The notes beneath the pieces were generated by a model. It was not told the origin of the DNA, did not search any database, and was given only the letters and a program-made list of their open reading frames with translations. From assembly GCA_019113745.1 (NCBI GenBank), contig DXGV01000032.1:1-60138 (forward strand): a DNA stretch of 60,138 nt. Reading direction: 5' to 3'. Numbering within the stretch: position 1 is the stretch's first letter; the number at the start of each line of letters is the position of its first letter. Below are positions 17,177 through 26,250 of this stretch, piece after piece. The stretch comes from Candidatus Blautia intestinavium. Lineage in GTDB: Bacteria; Bacillota; Clostridia; Lachnospirales; Lachnospiraceae. Both the position numbers and the translations under genes were made by a program.

Positions 17177-18769
17177 TCACAGCCTTTCCCTGTATTCACT
17201 GGGCGTTACCCCCTCATATTTCTTAAAGATTCTGCTGAAATAGTTTGGATCGCCGTACCCGGAACGGACGCAGACCTCCTTAATGGAGTACTCCTGGTTT
17301 TTCAAGAGTTCTTTCGCGTTTCCGATCCGGACCTTTGTCAGATATTCGATAAAGTTTTCCCCTGTTTCCTGCTTGAACAGCTTGCTGAAATAATAGGGAC
17401 TGATATCCACCGCGCGGGAGACCTCGTCCAGAGTCAGATCCTTCTGAAAATGTTCCCTGATATAAGTCTGGGCCTTCTCCATAATCGTTTCGGACTGTCT
17501 CTCTTTTGCCGTTTTCATATTCCGGCAGATGTCCCGGGTCTGCTCCCAAAACCAGTCTTTCAGCATCCGGATATCTGTTATGCCCTGAAGCTCATGAAGA
17601 TAACGGCTCCTGTTTTTTCTGCGGTACGCCGGCCTTCCTCCCTGCGCCGCTTTCTGTTCCAGCCGGATCAGAAGCTCCAGTGCCTTGAGCTTCATCTCGT
17701 CGGACTGACCTTCATAATTCTTCTCCATCCATCCGAAAATACGATCCACGCTCTCTGTCATCCCCGCCACATCCTGCTTTACGGCACTGTGAAGATACCT
17801 GTTTTCCAACGCCTCCGGCACGTCCTCTTCGCTGTCCGGAGGAAGGGAGATATCGTTGATGTGGACTACATGGCTATCTTCTTCTCTGAGCGCCTGAAGC
17901 GCCTCCCCGTAAGATTCCCGCAGGTTTTCTTCTTTTTTTACTCCGCCTATTCCTGCCCGGAACCGGCTGTCGATCCTCGTCTCCAGTTTATGCACCATAT
18001 TTCTGGTCCTTGTAAGGATATGCACTCTCTCCTCATAAGCAAGGATTTCTTTTTCCGACGGTACCATAAGGACCACGCGGTTTCCCATAACAGGGCCCAC
18101 CAGACATCTGAAAAATTCTCTGGCCGTTTCCCTGATCTCGGAATAATACTTTTCCGCTCTCACTCCTGCTCCCACCGCGTTGGTAAGTATCCCGTTCTCA
18201 TCATTGTCTCCAAATTCGATCACGATCATAAACCCGTATTTTTCTTCAATCCCCATAAGCTGGCGGTATTTGTCATTATAGTTGTGAAAGGCGTCGGGCA
18301 GGAGCAGATTATACAGATATCCGCTTTCAAGAATAGGGATCACCGTTTCCAGCTTTTCCCGGATCTCCAGATCATCGCTGCGCTTCTGGCGGGCTTCGTC
18401 CACCTTCCGCATGGCTTTCATACAGACGTCAATGATCACTCTCTTGTTTACCGGCTTTGTAAGATATTCCAGAACGCCCAGATTGATGGCCTCTTTTGCA
18501 TAGCTGAACTTATCATAAGCAGAGATCACGATAAAAACAATGTTGCTGTTGTACTTCTGGATCTCCTTCATCGCCTGGATCCCGTTCAGTCCGGGCATCT
18601 GGATATCCATAAAGGCAATGTCCGGCCGGAATCTTTCCGCCAGCTCCACTACCGCTCTTCCCGTCTTGGCGCTTTCGATCTCACACTCATCTCCGAAATT
18701 GGAGTCTATGATATTTCTCAGCGCTTCCAGCATGATCCCTTCGTCATCAGCCAGCATTATTCTGTACAT
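17177..18769 (-). CDS. YesN-type response regulator with AraC DNA-binding domain
   Basis: A 530-residue regulator starting after GGAGGGG. The receiver has LADDE near residue 7, phospho-acceptor Asp in IAFMDIQMPGLNG, and the switch VISAYDKFSYAKEA. A middle region of about 270 residues is typical of YesN proteins and has no clear fold by eye. The C-terminal AraC domain ends VRIGNAKELLKN, ...YFSRIFKKYEGVTPSEYRE. It overlaps its kinase by 13 bases. Likely target: the promoter in front of the ChvE-type gene at 15900. Confidence 0.93.
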   Translation of the reverse strand: MYRIMLADDEGIMLEALRNIIDSNFGDECEIESAKTGRAVVELAERFRPDIAFMDIQMPGLNGIQAMKEIQKYNSNIVFIVISAYDKFSYAKEAINLGVLEYLTKPVNKRVIIDVCMKAMRKVDEARQKRSDDLEIREKLETVIPILESGYLYNLLLPDAFHNYNDKYRQLMGIEEKYGFMIVIEFGDNDENGILTNAVGAGVRAEKYYSEIRETAREFFRCLVGPVMGNRVVLMVPSEKEILAYEERVHILTRTRNMVHKLETRIDSRFRAGIGGVKKEENLRESYGEALQALREEDSHVVHINDISLPPDSEEDVPEALENRYLHSAVKQDVAGMTESVDRIFGWMEKNYEGQSDEMKLKALELLIRLEQKAAQGGRPAYRRKNRSRYLHELQGITDIRMLKDWFWEQTRDICRNMKTAKERQSETIMEKAQTYIREHFQKDLTLDEVSRAVDISPYYFSKLFKQETGENFIEYLTKVRIGNAKELLKNQEYSIKEVCVRSGYGDPNYFSRIFKKYEGVTPSEYRERL

Positions 18770-20274
18770 GCTTCTTCCCCTCCTGTTATTTTAGGTATGG
18801 TAAGGACAACTTCTGTTCCCTGATCCAATCCTCCGCTGTATATCTGCATCAGCCCTTTCCTGTCGTAAAAAAGCTCCAGACGGCTGATCACATTATTCAT
18901 TCCGATACCGGTAGAGTCTGACTGCTCTTCTCCATTTCCCGCATGGCCGCTCAGCACTTCCTCTATCCGTTCCCTGCTCATTCCCTTTCCATTGTCCCGC
19001 ACACAGATCACTATTTTTTCCTCTTCTTCCCGGATCTCCAGATGTATCTTTCCTTCCCGCTCAATATTCCGGATACCGTGGTTTACCGCGTTTTCCACAA
19101 TGGGCTGAAGGATCATGCTCGGCACGCGGCATTCCATGATCCCCTGGTCGATCTCTTTTGTAAAATGGATATCTCCAGCAAAACGAACATTCAGGATATA
19201 AATATAGTTCTCTACAGCCTCCACTTCTTCCGCCAGACTTGCGTCTCCCATTCCCTTCTTTACATTGTACCGGAAAAAATCCGCCATTTTTTCCACAAAA
19301 ACGCAGGTTTTTTCCGCGTCCTCCATCATGGCGAGCTGCGCCCCTGCATTAAGGGAATTAAAGAGAAAATGGGGGTTGATCTGTGACTGGAGAAAACGGA
19401 GCTGCGCCTCCTTGAGATGGTTTTCCATAAGCAGCTCCCTCTCCATCATCTGCTGTTCCTTTTCCATGCTCTCCTTTGTCCGGATAATATATTCCTCCAG
19501 ACTTTCCACCATGGTGTTAAAAGCTCTCGTTACGATCCCTACCTCGTCAAGGGAATCTGTTTCAGGCATCTTCACGCTGAAGTTCCCCTGGCCTACCAGA
19601 TTGGCTGTTTCCGCCAGATTGGTAAGAGGAACGATCATCTCCTTTGTAAACAGGTACAAAATGGCGATACTGATACCCATCATCACGATCATGATCACCA
19701 GACTGGAGATTTCCAGATAAGTAAGCGCCTCTCTCAATGTCTGATAACTGGAAGAATTATTTCTGAACTGCTGGCTGTTCAGCTCTTCAATATAGCTGTT
19801 GATATATCCGTACAGATTCTGCGTCTCTTCATAAAGATTTTTGTATTTTTCTACATTCCGCCCTCTTTTGGCAGTTACCGCCTCCTCGGTTACTTTCAGA
19901 TATGTATTGGACATTTTCCGGATCTTCCGTTCCAGAAGCTTTGCCGGATTGGATGTGATCTTATAATTCAGCCGCCCGAGGAGATTGCGGTATGCCTGCT
20001 CGCTCCGGTAATAATCCTCCAGGGATTCGGAGCTTTTTACACTTAAATAGGAATAAAGATCATCCTGTACTTCGTCCAGAGCCTCGGAAATCTCTGTCAT
20101 GTTCACATTGCTGGAATAAACCGTATCCATTTTTTCAATGATCCGATTTACCTGGAAATAAAGCAGCGAATCAATGAGAAAAAGAAGCAGAGTGATAATT
20201 CCCACAGCAATCAGCACTTTCCTGGCAAGGGGGATATCCTCCCAGCGTTTCCTCTTAACTGTTTTCATTTTCAT
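18757..20274 (-). CDS. YesM/LytS-type sensor histidine kinase
   Basis: A 505-residue kinase. Membrane helices at about 20-40 and 190-215 flank an extracytoplasmic helical sensor of about 150 residues. A HAMP domain follows (LTNLAETANLVGQGNF...), then a coiled stretch, the His_kinase box SQINPHFLFNSLNAG with the phospho-accepting His, and a HATPase domain with NAVNHGIRN and DNGKGMSRE. It overlaps the anchored binding protein by 20 bases and the regulator by 13, tying three proteins into one signalling unit. Confidence 0.93.
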   Translation of the reverse strand: MKMKTVKRKRWEDIPLARKVLIAVGIITLLLFLIDSLLYFQVNRIIEKMDTVYSSNVNMTEISEALDEVQDDLYSYLSVKSSESLEDYYRSEQAYRNLLGRLNYKITSNPAKLLERKIRKMSNTYLKVTEEAVTAKRGRNVEKYKNLYEETQNLYGYINSYIEELNSQQFRNNSSSYQTLREALTYLEISSLVIMIVMMGISIAILYLFTKEMIVPLTNLAETANLVGQGNFSVKMPETDSLDEVGIVTRAFNTMVESLEEYIIRTKESMEKEQQMMERELLMENHLKEAQLRFLQSQINPHFLFNSLNAGAQLAMMEDAEKTCVFVEKMADFFRYNVKKGMGDASLAEEVEAVENYIYILNVRFAGDIHFTKEIDQGIMECRVPSMILQPIVENAVNHGIRNIEREGKIHLEIREEEEKIVICVRDNGKGMSRERIEEVLSGHAGNGEEQSDSTGIGMNNVISRLELFYDRKGLMQIYSGGLDQGTEVVLTIPKITGGEEACTE

Positions 20275-21304
20275 ACCGCCCTTCTGAATCAGAGGAAAGC
20301 GCCGTGTCCTCCGTAATAAAGTTCAGATCTACATTATAATAGGAATTCACCCGTCCTTCCTGCTTATACTCCCAAAGAGCCTCAACCGTGTCTTTTCCCA
20401 TCTGCACAGCATCCAGGCTGAAGGTGACAGGGATCAGGCCTTTTTGTACGGCTTCCCGGATAGCATCGGAAAGATAATAGCCGATGATCTTGACATCCCC
20501 TACCATATTAAAGTCGATCATCGTCTGGTAGGCGCACTCTGTCGTCGTCTCGTCCATGCATACAAGAATCTGGGGCGGCCCCTGGGGATCCTGGAAAATC
20601 TGTCTCATGGCCTCTTCAATATCAAATTTGCTGCCGGTGGTCATATTCCGGGCAGTTACCTGGATTTCTTTTCCTCCCGGAGTATTCTTTACCGCGCTGC
20701 TGATCAGACTGTAGATCTGATTCTTTTCCAGATCCCCCTCCTCGCTGTTCAGAAGGATCAGGATATTTCTGGTATTCTCATCCATAAGCTTGACCACCTG
20801 CTGGCCGTAAGCCTGACCAAGCTGGTAATCGTTGACGCCGACAAAGCTCTGGCGCTTGCTGTCCTGGGCGTCGTTCATCACTGTCACTACCGGGATCTTC
20901 TGTTCCACAGCCTTGTTGATCTCATCCTTCAGATCTTCTTCCCCGTTGTACTCCAGGATGATCCCGTCCACGCCGGACGCAATACTGATCTCCATATAAT
21001 CGTTTTCATCATAGCCGTCCGCCTTGCTGCTGACCATCAGTTCCACATTGACTCTGTATTTTTCCGCCTGTTCCTTTGCGCTTCCGTAGACCGCCTGCCA
21101 CAGTTCCTCGTTTCCGCTGTCCACGATCATTGCGTATTGATAATCGTAGGTCTGCGTTTCCTCCGCTTCCTCAATCCCGCTTCTTTCCCACACGCTTTTA
21201 AAAAAATTGTTCATAAAGATGAGAAAAAAGACGACAAAAAAGACACCCAGGAAAATCAGCCATATTTCTTTTTTTACAGTGTTTCTTCTGCTTTTTCGAT
21301 TCAT
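20255..21304 (-). CDS. Membrane-anchored sugar-binding sensor protein
   Basis: A 349-residue protein with one uncleaved helix at about 13-33 (IWLIFLGVFFVVFFLIFMNN) and an external type I binding fold. Motifs: YAMIVDSGNEELWQAVYGS, GVDGIILEYNGEEDL, IPVVTVMNDA and FVGVNDYQLGQAYGQQVV. There is no lipobox or signal cleavage site. It is the first gene of a run of overlapping genes with a YesM kinase and YesN regulator. This matches the XylFII-LytS/YesN three-component arrangement known for xylose sensing in clostridia. The sugar it binds is not shown by the sequence. Confidence 0.82.
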   Translation of the reverse strand: MNRKSRRNTVKKEIWLIFLGVFFVVFFLIFMNNFFKSVWERSGIEEAEETQTYDYQYAMIVDSGNEELWQAVYGSAKEQAEKYRVNVELMVSSKADGYDENDYMEISIASGVDGIILEYNGEEDLKDEINKAVEQKIPVVTVMNDAQDSKRQSFVGVNDYQLGQAYGQQVVKLMDENTRNILILLNSEEGDLEKNQIYSLISSAVKNTPGGKEIQVTARNMTTGSKFDIEEAMRQIFQDPQGPPQILVCMDETTTECAYQTMIDFNMVGDVKIIGYYLSDAIREAVQKGLIPVTFSLDAVQMGKDTVEALWEYKQEGRVNSYYNVDLNFITEDTALSSDSEGRYENENS

Positions 21305-21366
21305 AACTTTATATTATATATTTTTTCTGAATAATTTCAAGTATATACCAAAACATACATACAACG

Positions 21367-21417
21367 AAAAAAACTGATATGCCATGGTTAATGATTCAGC
21401 CACGACATACCAGTTTT
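21367..21417 (-). terminator. Intrinsic terminator after xylulokinase
   Basis: On the minus strand, AAAACTGGTATGTCGTGG pairs with CCATGGCATATCAGTTTT (18 bp, two imperfect pairs, 12-base loop) and is followed by a run of T. It ends the DUF4867-isomerase-kinase unit before the sensor genes. Confidence 0.88.
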
Positions 21418-21426
21418 GCTTTTTGT

Positions 21427-22884
21427 TTAAAACAATTCCCGCATCGCCGGGTACAGTTTTCTGAATTTCTGGTAACGTTCTTCATATTTTGCCACCAGCT
21501 CCGGTTCCGGCTCCACTGTTTCCACTACATGGACAAATTTTTCCGCAATGGTTTCCACATCAGGATAAGCGCCGCAGCCTACTGCCGCCAGCATAGCGCC
21601 TCCCATGGAAGGACCTTCCTCCACTGCCGGAACATCTACTTTCAGATTCATCACATTGGCGATGATCTTTTTCCACAGAGGACTCTTGGCGCCTCCGCCG
21701 CAGATCTTTGTCCGCTCTATATGGATTCCAAGGCTTCTGGCAACCTCCAGGGAATCCCGAAGACCGAAAGCCACTCCCTCAAGAACCGCCTGGGTCATGT
21801 CTTCTCTGGACGTATCCATGGACATTCCGAAAAAGACGCCTCTTGCATCGGGATTGTTATGGGGAGATCTCTCTCCCATCAGATAGGGCAGGAAAAACAC
21901 CTGATTTTCTCCAAGCTTTGCGATTCCTTCCTGTTCTTTCGCAAAGTCCTTTGTATGCAGGATTTCTTCAGACCACCATTTGTTGCAGGAAGCCGCGCTG
22001 AGCATACATCCCATCAGATGATATTTTCCATCTGCATGAGCGAAAGAGTGAAGGGCGTTATTCTCATCCACGCCGAATTCTTTGCTGGAAATAAACACTG
22101 TGCCTGAGGTTCCCAGAGAAATATTGCACTGTCCGTCCCCTACTGTTCCTGTCCCAACTGCCGCTGCAGCGTTGTCTCCCGCTCCGGCGACAAATTTTAC
22201 ATCTTCGGGAAGTCCCAGTCCGTCAGCAATTTCCGGTTTCAGGGTTCCCACTACCTGCCAGCTCTCATAAAGCTTCGGAAGCTGTTCTTCCGTAATACCG
22301 CAGATGTCCATCATTTCTTTTGACCAGCAGCGGTTCTTCACATCCAGAAGGAGCATACCGGAAGCGTCAGACATATCTGTACAGAAGGAGCCTGTCATGC
22401 AGTACGCCAGGTAATCCTTTGGAAGCATGATCTTCTTTACCTTTGCGAAATTCTCCGGTTCGTTTTTCTTCATCCAGAGGATCTTCGGCGCCGTAAATCC
22501 GGCAAATGCAATATTGGCGGTATACTGAGAAAGCTTCTCTTTTCCGATCACCGTATTCAGATAATCGGTTTCCTCCCCTGTTCTTCCGTCGTTCCAGAGA
22601 ATAGCGGGACGGATCACATGATCCTCTTCGTCCAGAGTTACAAGGCCATGCATCTGGCCGCCGCAGCCGATACCCGCTACTTTTGACCTGTCGATATCCG
22701 CCGTCAGTTCTTTGATCCCCTCCATGGTCTCTCTCATCCAGTCTTCAGGATTCTGTTCAGACCATCCCGGATGGGGAAAGTACAGCGGGTATTCCTTTGA
22801 TACGATTTTTTCTATTTTTCCGGATTCCTCCATGAGAAGGAGCTTCACAGCGGAGGTTCCCAGATCCACACCTATATAATACAT
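21427..22884 (-). CDS. xylB: Xylulokinase (FGGY family)
   Basis: A 485-residue sugar kinase that phosphorylates D-xylulose to D-xylulose 5-phosphate with ATP. The start at 22884 follows GGAGAAG and opens with MYYIGVDLGTSAVK, the phosphate loop. GWSEQNPEDW, IGCGGQMHGLV, the catalytic Asp region LWNDGRT, SLGTSGTVF, AGAGDNAAAAVGTG and CGGGAKSPLW all fit XylB. It lies 69 bases after the isomerase-like gene. With no xylA in the window, its ketose must come from that enzyme or from elsewhere. Confidence 0.93.
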   Translation of the reverse strand: MYYIGVDLGTSAVKLLLMEESGKIEKIVSKEYPLYFPHPGWSEQNPEDWMRETMEGIKELTADIDRSKVAGIGCGGQMHGLVTLDEEDHVIRPAILWNDGRTGEETDYLNTVIGKEKLSQYTANIAFAGFTAPKILWMKKNEPENFAKVKKIMLPKDYLAYCMTGSFCTDMSDASGMLLLDVKNRCWSKEMMDICGITEEQLPKLYESWQVVGTLKPEIADGLGLPEDVKFVAGAGDNAAAAVGTGTVGDGQCNISLGTSGTVFISSKEFGVDENNALHSFAHADGKYHLMGCMLSAASCNKWWSEEILHTKDFAKEQEGIAKLGENQVFFLPYLMGERSPHNNPDARGVFFGMSMDTSREDMTQAVLEGVAFGLRDSLEVARSLGIHIERTKICGGGAKSPLWKKIIANVMNLKVDVPAVEEGPSMGGAMLAAVGCGAYPDVETIAEKFVHVVETVEPEPELVAKYEERYQKFRKLYPAMRELF

Positions 22885-22953
22885 ATTTCTTCTCCATATT
22901 TTCCGGAGCATCCCGCAGACGCAGGATGCTCCGTTTTTTTACTTTTCTGAAGA

Positions 22954-24438
22954 TTATCCCCAGGGATTTTCTGTAGGATATCTTACTCCTGCCGGCTGAT
23001 TGTATCCGATCTCGTTTACCGGAACGCCGATATATTTGAATACTTCAAACAGAGCTTTGCCCCAGTGTCCGAAAGCCACTGCTCCGTGGTGCGGGAAACC
23101 GCCCTCGATCAGGACATGACGGTAGAATCTTCCCATTTCCGGAATCGCGAATACACCGATGGAACCGAAGGAACGGGTTGCAACCGGAAGCACCTCGCCG
23201 TGGGCGATATAAGCGCGCAGCTTGTTGTCCGCTGTGCTCTGAAGGCGGAAGAAAGTGATATCTCCCGGAACAATATCGCCTTCCAGAGTACCCTGGGTAA
23301 CTTCCTCCGGCAGATTTCTCGCCATGATCATCTGGTACTTCATCTCGCAGGAGGTCAGCTTGCTGGAAGCAGTATTTCCGCAGTGGAAGCCCATGAAGGT
23401 ATCTTTCTGGGTGTAGTTGTATTTTCCCTTGATTTCTTCCTCATACATATCGTTGGGAACGGAGTTGTTGATGTCCAGCAGAGTTACGATATCATCGCTT
23501 ACCACTGTGCCGATAAACTCGCTGAGAGTTCCATAGATATCCACTTCGCAGGATACCGGAATGCCCTGTGCGGTAAGACGGCTGTTCACATAGCAGGGAA
23601 CAAAGCCGAACTGTGTCTGGAATGCCGGCCAGCACTTTCCAGTAAGAGCCACATATTTGCGGTATCCCTTATGCTCCTCTACCCAGTCTTTTAAAGTCAG
23701 CTCATACTGAGCCAGTTTCGGAAGGATTTCCGGTTTCTTATTTCCTGCTCCCAGTTCTTCTTCCATTTCTTTTACAAGAGCCGGAATTCTCTCGTCTCCC
23801 GCATGTTTATTGAAAGCTTCAAAAAGGTCAAGCTCGGAGTTTTCCTCGATTTCCACGCCGATGTTGTAAAGCTGTTTGATAGGCGCGTTGCAGGCAAGGA
23901 AGTTTAACGGACGCGGGCCGAAGCTGATGATCTTCAGATTGTTCAGCGCGTAAACAGCCTTTGCGATGGGAACAAATTCATGGATCATATCCGCGCATTC
24001 CTCTGCGTTTCCTACCGGATATTCCGGAATATAGGCTTTGATATTGCGGAGCTGCAGATTGTAGCTTGCGTTCAGCATACCGCAGTATGCGTCGCCGCGG
24101 CCCTGCACAAGGTCGTTTCCTGATTCCTCAGCCGCTGCGATAAACATCTTCGGTCCTTCAAAATGTTTTGCAAGAAGGGTTTCGGAAATTTCCGGTCCGA
24201 AGTTTCCAAGATAAACAACAAGGGCGTTGCAGCCTGCCTTCTTTACGTCTTCAAGAGCCTGCACCATATGGATCTCGCTCTCTACGATACAGATAGGACA
24301 TTCGTAGATGTCGTCTGCGCCGTATTTCTTTGTGTAAGCGTCAACAAGGGCTTTTCTTCTGTTTACGGAAAGACTTTCCGGGAAGCAGTCTCTGCTGACT
24401 GCAACAATTCCGATTTTGATCTCTGGTTTGTTATTCAT
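22954..24438 (-). CDS. L-fucose/L-arabinose isomerase family protein
   Basis: A 494-residue cytoplasmic protein; start at 24438 chosen after GGAGAAA, since the longer frame has no site. The fold begins IKIGIVAVSRDCFPESL and continues NALVVYLGNFGPE, with metal-site-like residues around VPCYVNSRL, CEVDIYGTLSEFIG (Glu and Asp) and FHCGNTASSKL (His). The end has EGGFPHHGAVAFGHWG. It is shorter than FucI (about 590) and about the length of AraA. Its partner genes, xylulokinase and DUF4867, suggest it isomerises a pentose, perhaps to xylulose; exact substrate unknown. Confidence 0.85.
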   Translation of the reverse strand: MNNKPEIKIGIVAVSRDCFPESLSVNRRKALVDAYTKKYGADDIYECPICIVESEIHMVQALEDVKKAGCNALVVYLGNFGPEISETLLAKHFEGPKMFIAAAEESGNDLVQGRGDAYCGMLNASYNLQLRNIKAYIPEYPVGNAEECADMIHEFVPIAKAVYALNNLKIISFGPRPLNFLACNAPIKQLYNIGVEIEENSELDLFEAFNKHAGDERIPALVKEMEEELGAGNKKPEILPKLAQYELTLKDWVEEHKGYRKYVALTGKCWPAFQTQFGFVPCYVNSRLTAQGIPVSCEVDIYGTLSEFIGTVVSDDIVTLLDINNSVPNDMYEEEIKGKYNYTQKDTFMGFHCGNTASSKLTSCEMKYQMIMARNLPEEVTQGTLEGDIVPGDITFFRLQSTADNKLRAYIAHGEVLPVATRSFGSIGVFAIPEMGRFYRHVLIEGGFPHHGAVAFGHWGKALFEVFKYIGVPVNEIGYNQPAGVRYPTENPWG

Positions 24439-24488
24439 GGTTTTTTCTCCTTTTTTATTATTACTTTTATATACATGTTCCCATTCTG

Positions 24489-25106
24489 TCAGCGGATCTC
24501 GATATTTTCTCCCTTCAGACCGTTGAAAGCGCCTTCGATCCCTGCCTCTTCGTGAGCGATGAGCCATTTGTTCTTCGCCGTCATCAGGCTGTCCTCGCCG
24601 GACTTCTCTGTCTCAAAGGTAAGATCTGTATTTGTTCCTCTCGGAAGCACTACCACACACTGGAAACCGCCTTCGTTTACGTGGCAGGGCGCATAGTGAA
24701 GCGTGGTGGCATAAACTTCGATGCCTGTTCCCGCCGGAACCAGGAAAGCTTCGATTTTTGAGGTGTCATATGTAAGATCGTCCTCAATATCCTGCTGGCA
24801 TCCCAGAAGAAGAACAAGATCCGTCACAGCCACATTGATCTCTGAATTTCTGTGATATTCCACTGCGTTCAGTTTCTTGTTATGTCCGTTGCAGAATCCG
24901 ATCTGAATAGGAAGTCCGCCGAACGCCTTGTTTGTCAGCGCCTTCTCCACCTCCAGAGCTTCAAGTTCCTCTACGGACGGCACATAGATCACGTCCTCCG
25001 GAACCGGCGTGTGCTTCATTTCTCTGATCAGCGCGCTGAAATCATACCCCTCCAGCACCTTTCCGTATCTGCGGAAAGAAGCGTCTGCTACATTCTGGAT
25101 TTTCAT
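24489..25106 (-). CDS. DUF4867 family protein
   Basis: A 205-residue protein starting after AAGGAGG. It looks like a cupin or ureidoglycolate-lyase-like beta barrel: KLNAVEYHRNSEINVAVTDLVLLLG, IEAFLVPAGTGIEVYATTLHYAPC, and FQCVVVLPRGTNT. His and Glu in EYHRNSE and the His in LHYAPC could bind a metal. The DUF4867 family has no assigned reaction. It is the first gene of the operon with the isomerase-like protein and xylulokinase, so a sugar epimerase or mutarotase role is a reasonable inference. Confidence 0.8.
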   Translation of the reverse strand: MKIQNVADASFRRYGKVLEGYDFSALIREMKHTPVPEDVIYVPSVEELEALEVEKALTNKAFGGLPIQIGFCNGHNKKLNAVEYHRNSEINVAVTDLVLLLGCQQDIEDDLTYDTSKIEAFLVPAGTGIEVYATTLHYAPCHVNEGGFQCVVVLPRGTNTDLTFETEKSGEDSLMTAKNKWLIAHEEAGIEGAFNGLKGENIEIR

Positions 25107-25183
25107 CCTGTTACCTCCTTAAAAATCCCGGGGAAACTCCAGCGTCCCCTTTTCCTTCTCCTTCGGACGCTTTTCCCCTGAAA

Positions 25184-25216
25184 GTAAAAAAAGCATACCA
25201 CAATCCGGTATGCTTT
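25184..25216 (-). terminator. Intrinsic terminator after the AraC gene
   Basis: On the minus strand AAAGCATACC and GGTATGCTTT pair around a 7-base loop and are followed by seven T residues. It separates the AraC gene from the downstream DUF4867 operon. Confidence 0.88.
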
Positions 25217-25261
25217 GCGCCATTTTTCTTGTCTAATCTATAGCAGTTTTTTGACCTTTTT

Positions 25262-26179
25262 TTATTTCTTGTTTTCGTCTGATTTTTTTGCTCCCCTCCG
25301 GATCTCACTTGGCAGGATCCCGTACCTTTTTCTGAATTCCCCTGAAAAAGCGCGGCTTGTGCAGAATCCCTGCTCCATGGCGATCTGGCTGACCGTCTTA
25401 TCCGTATGCATCAGTTCCCGGTAGGCATACGCCATGCGGATGTCCTGAAGATATGTCTTAAAATTGACTTTTATATATTTTCGGAACATTCGCGACAAAT
25501 ACTCCGGGGAATACCCGAATGCAGCCGCCACCTGGGTAAGCTTCAGGTCTTCCTGGTAATGATCCCTCATATAAGTAGTGATCCTGGAAAGTACAGCCAG
25601 CTTCCTGTTATGACGGAGCTCTCTTTCCTGAACCTCCGTCTCTCTGTACTCTGTGACCAGCAGATACATGATCTCATAAAACAGGGCTTTGATCTTAAAC
25701 TCGTATCCCGCTGCCGCCGTCTCCCGCTGCGGTGCCCCGGCGGTTCCGGACAGGGGATTTCCCTTTCTTCCCTCTTCATAAACATGAAAGATCTCCTGCA
25801 TCAGAGCGGCGGTTTCTCTGTTTTTTTCTTTTCTCTCCGGAGTGTCTACGGACTCCGGCCTGGAAAAACGGATGAATCTCTGCGCCGTAAAGTATTCTTC
25901 AAACTGTTTCAGCGGGATCTGAAGGACCGCCGTTCTGTTTTTCTCCCGGGCATGGATCGAATGGATCTCATTGGAATTAATGATCAGAAACTTTCCTGCC
26001 GTAAGAAGATATTCCTCCTCATTCAGAAAGAAGGTAAGCTGCCCTTCCATTACGGCAAAAATCTCTATGGATGTATGCCAGTGCTTTTCCCTTACATAAT
26101 TTCCATTATACCCCTCAAACAAAAAAAGCTTGAAAGGAAGTCCCTCGTCCGGAATGATCAGTTCGTGCTGAAGTTCCAT
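25262..26179 (-). CDS. AraC-family transcriptional regulator (cupin type)
   Basis: A 305-residue regulator starting after AGGAGG. The N-terminal cupin has REKHWHTSIEIFAVMEGQL and YLLTAGKFLIINSNEIHSI. The C-terminal domain has LTQVAAAFGYSPEYLSRMFR and VSQIAMEQGFCTSRAFSGEFR, with the closing RYGILPSEIRR. Placed just upstream of the DUF4867-isomerase-xylulokinase operon in the same direction, it probably controls that operon. Confidence 0.92.
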   Translation of the reverse strand: MELQHELIIPDEGLPFKLFLFEGYNGNYVREKHWHTSIEIFAVMEGQLTFFLNEEEYLLTAGKFLIINSNEIHSIHAREKNRTAVLQIPLKQFEEYFTAQRFIRFSRPESVDTPERKEKNRETAALMQEIFHVYEEGRKGNPLSGTAGAPQRETAAAGYEFKIKALFYEIMYLLVTEYRETEVQERELRHNRKLAVLSRITTYMRDHYQEDLKLTQVAAAFGYSPEYLSRMFRKYIKVNFKTYLQDIRMAYAYRELMHTDKTVSQIAMEQGFCTSRAFSGEFRKRYGILPSEIRRGAKKSDENKK

Positions 26180-26250
26180 AATGCCAGCCTCCTGTTATGC
26201 AGCCTGCTGCTTTTCTATTTCCTATATCTTCACTCGCCTGACTGCCGTCT

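Noticed and set aside
16919-18823. A 634-codon open frame on the plus strand
   Set aside because: It is antisense to the YesN-type regulator and binding lipoprotein, has no ribosome site and reads as His/Phe/Pro-rich noise.
25111-25308. A 65-codon minus-strand frame between DUF4867 and AraC
   Set aside because: It runs through the terminator hairpin and the end of the AraC gene, and has no ribosome site.
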